Source of the DNA: Longimicrobium sp.
Lineage (GTDB): Bacteria > Gemmatimonadota > Gemmatimonadetes > Longimicrobiales > Longimicrobiaceae
Assembly: GCA_036389135.1 (NCBI GenBank)
Contig: DASVQP010000076.1
Coordinates: 110,001 to 174,000, forward strand
DNA length: 64,000 nucleotides
Reading direction: 5' to 3'
Every line of letters starts with the position of its first letter. Positions within the stretch are counted from its first letter, which is position 1. The notes beneath the pieces were generated by a model. The model ran no database searches. It was given only the letters and a program-made list of their open reading frames with translations, and was not told the DNA's origin. Below are positions 63,958 through 64,000 of this stretch, one piece after another. Made by a program: the position numbers and the translations under genes.

Positions 63958-64000
63958 TTGAACAACCGTCTTTCCTCGACCCTCGCACGCACGGCGGCAC
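63958..64000 (+). CDS. Start of a gene running off the window
   Basis: A TTG at 63958 (reads MNNRLSSTLARTAA) follows an ideal GGAGG site with a 6-nt spacer (63947-63951). The short basic, Ala-rich beginning would suit an exported protein, but only 14 codons are visible. Product unknown. Confidence 0.4.
   Translation, partial: MNNRLSSTLARTAA

Noticed and set aside
63764..64000. 78-codon minus-strand frame at the right edge
   Set aside because: No motif or ribosome site, and it conflicts with the better-supported TTG start with GGAGG on the plus strand.

Overview
The window is high-GC bacterial chromosome. It probably comes from Gemmatimonadota, perhaps a Longimicrobium-like lineage. I infer this from the gene set, very high GC coding on both strands and abundant short GC-rich hairpin repeats; no rRNA or marker search was possible. 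I found no tRNA, rRNA, prophage, insertion sequence transposase or CRISPR array.

Layout. (1) 1-14348, minus: a complete 14-subunit NADH:quinone oxidoreductase operon, nuoA to nuoN (nuoN cut by the window edge), read from a clear sigma70-type promoter at 14410-14438. Four of its gene junctions hold inverted arrays of a 7-bp word. (2) 14463-19017, plus: dcd, then a hairpin-rich mobile-looking repeat, then cheC-glpD-kch packed head to tail. (3) 19290-23554, minus: a lipoprotein cassette between 32-bp direct repeats, a small Cys protein, a DUF2339 membrane protein, a thioesterase and a D-threonine aldolase-like enzyme. (4) 23798-45118, minus: housekeeping genes, in transcription order infC-rpmI-rplT, pheS, pheT, a coiled-coil protein, zapA, a candidate structured RNA, rny; then ymdB-folD-xseA-xseB-ispA; then dxs-nadK; then mutS2 and dnaG. 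(5) 45252-48725: a vapBC toxin-antitoxin pair, groES-groEL under a perfect CIRCE operator, and a DinB-like protein. (6) 49034-61854, minus: RNase Z, an AtuA-family protein, a frameshifted DUF433 gene, two Uma2 nucleases, an acyl-CoA carboxylase beta subunit overlapping the B12 subunit of methylmalonyl-CoA mutase, a methyltransferase, a HAD hydrolase, a Ser/Thr kinase, then the mutase catalytic subunit with its chaperone MeaB. (7) 62040-64000: two unknown proteins and the first codons of a plus-strand gene.

How the parts work together. nuo supplies respiratory NADH oxidation, and GlpD would feed electrons into the same quinone pool. The carboxylase, mutase and MeaB form a propionyl/methylmalonyl-CoA to succinyl-CoA route split over about 8 kb. 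dxs and ispA supply isoprenoids, including quinone side chains. infC-rpmI-rplT, pheST and rny belong to translation and RNA turnover.

The most unusual content is non-coding. At least five unrelated short words with a 7-8 bp period (AAGTGCT, GGATGAGG, AGTGCGTG, CTCTGTGT, GGGGAAT) each form a left array and a reverse-complement right array around a loop, at about eleven intergenic sites. One pair of arms encloses a SUKH-family gene inserted between pheS and pheT. Other notable items are a likely transcription attenuator before infC, a structured RNA between zapA and rny, a histidine-rich insert in NuoL and a shared promoter grammar.
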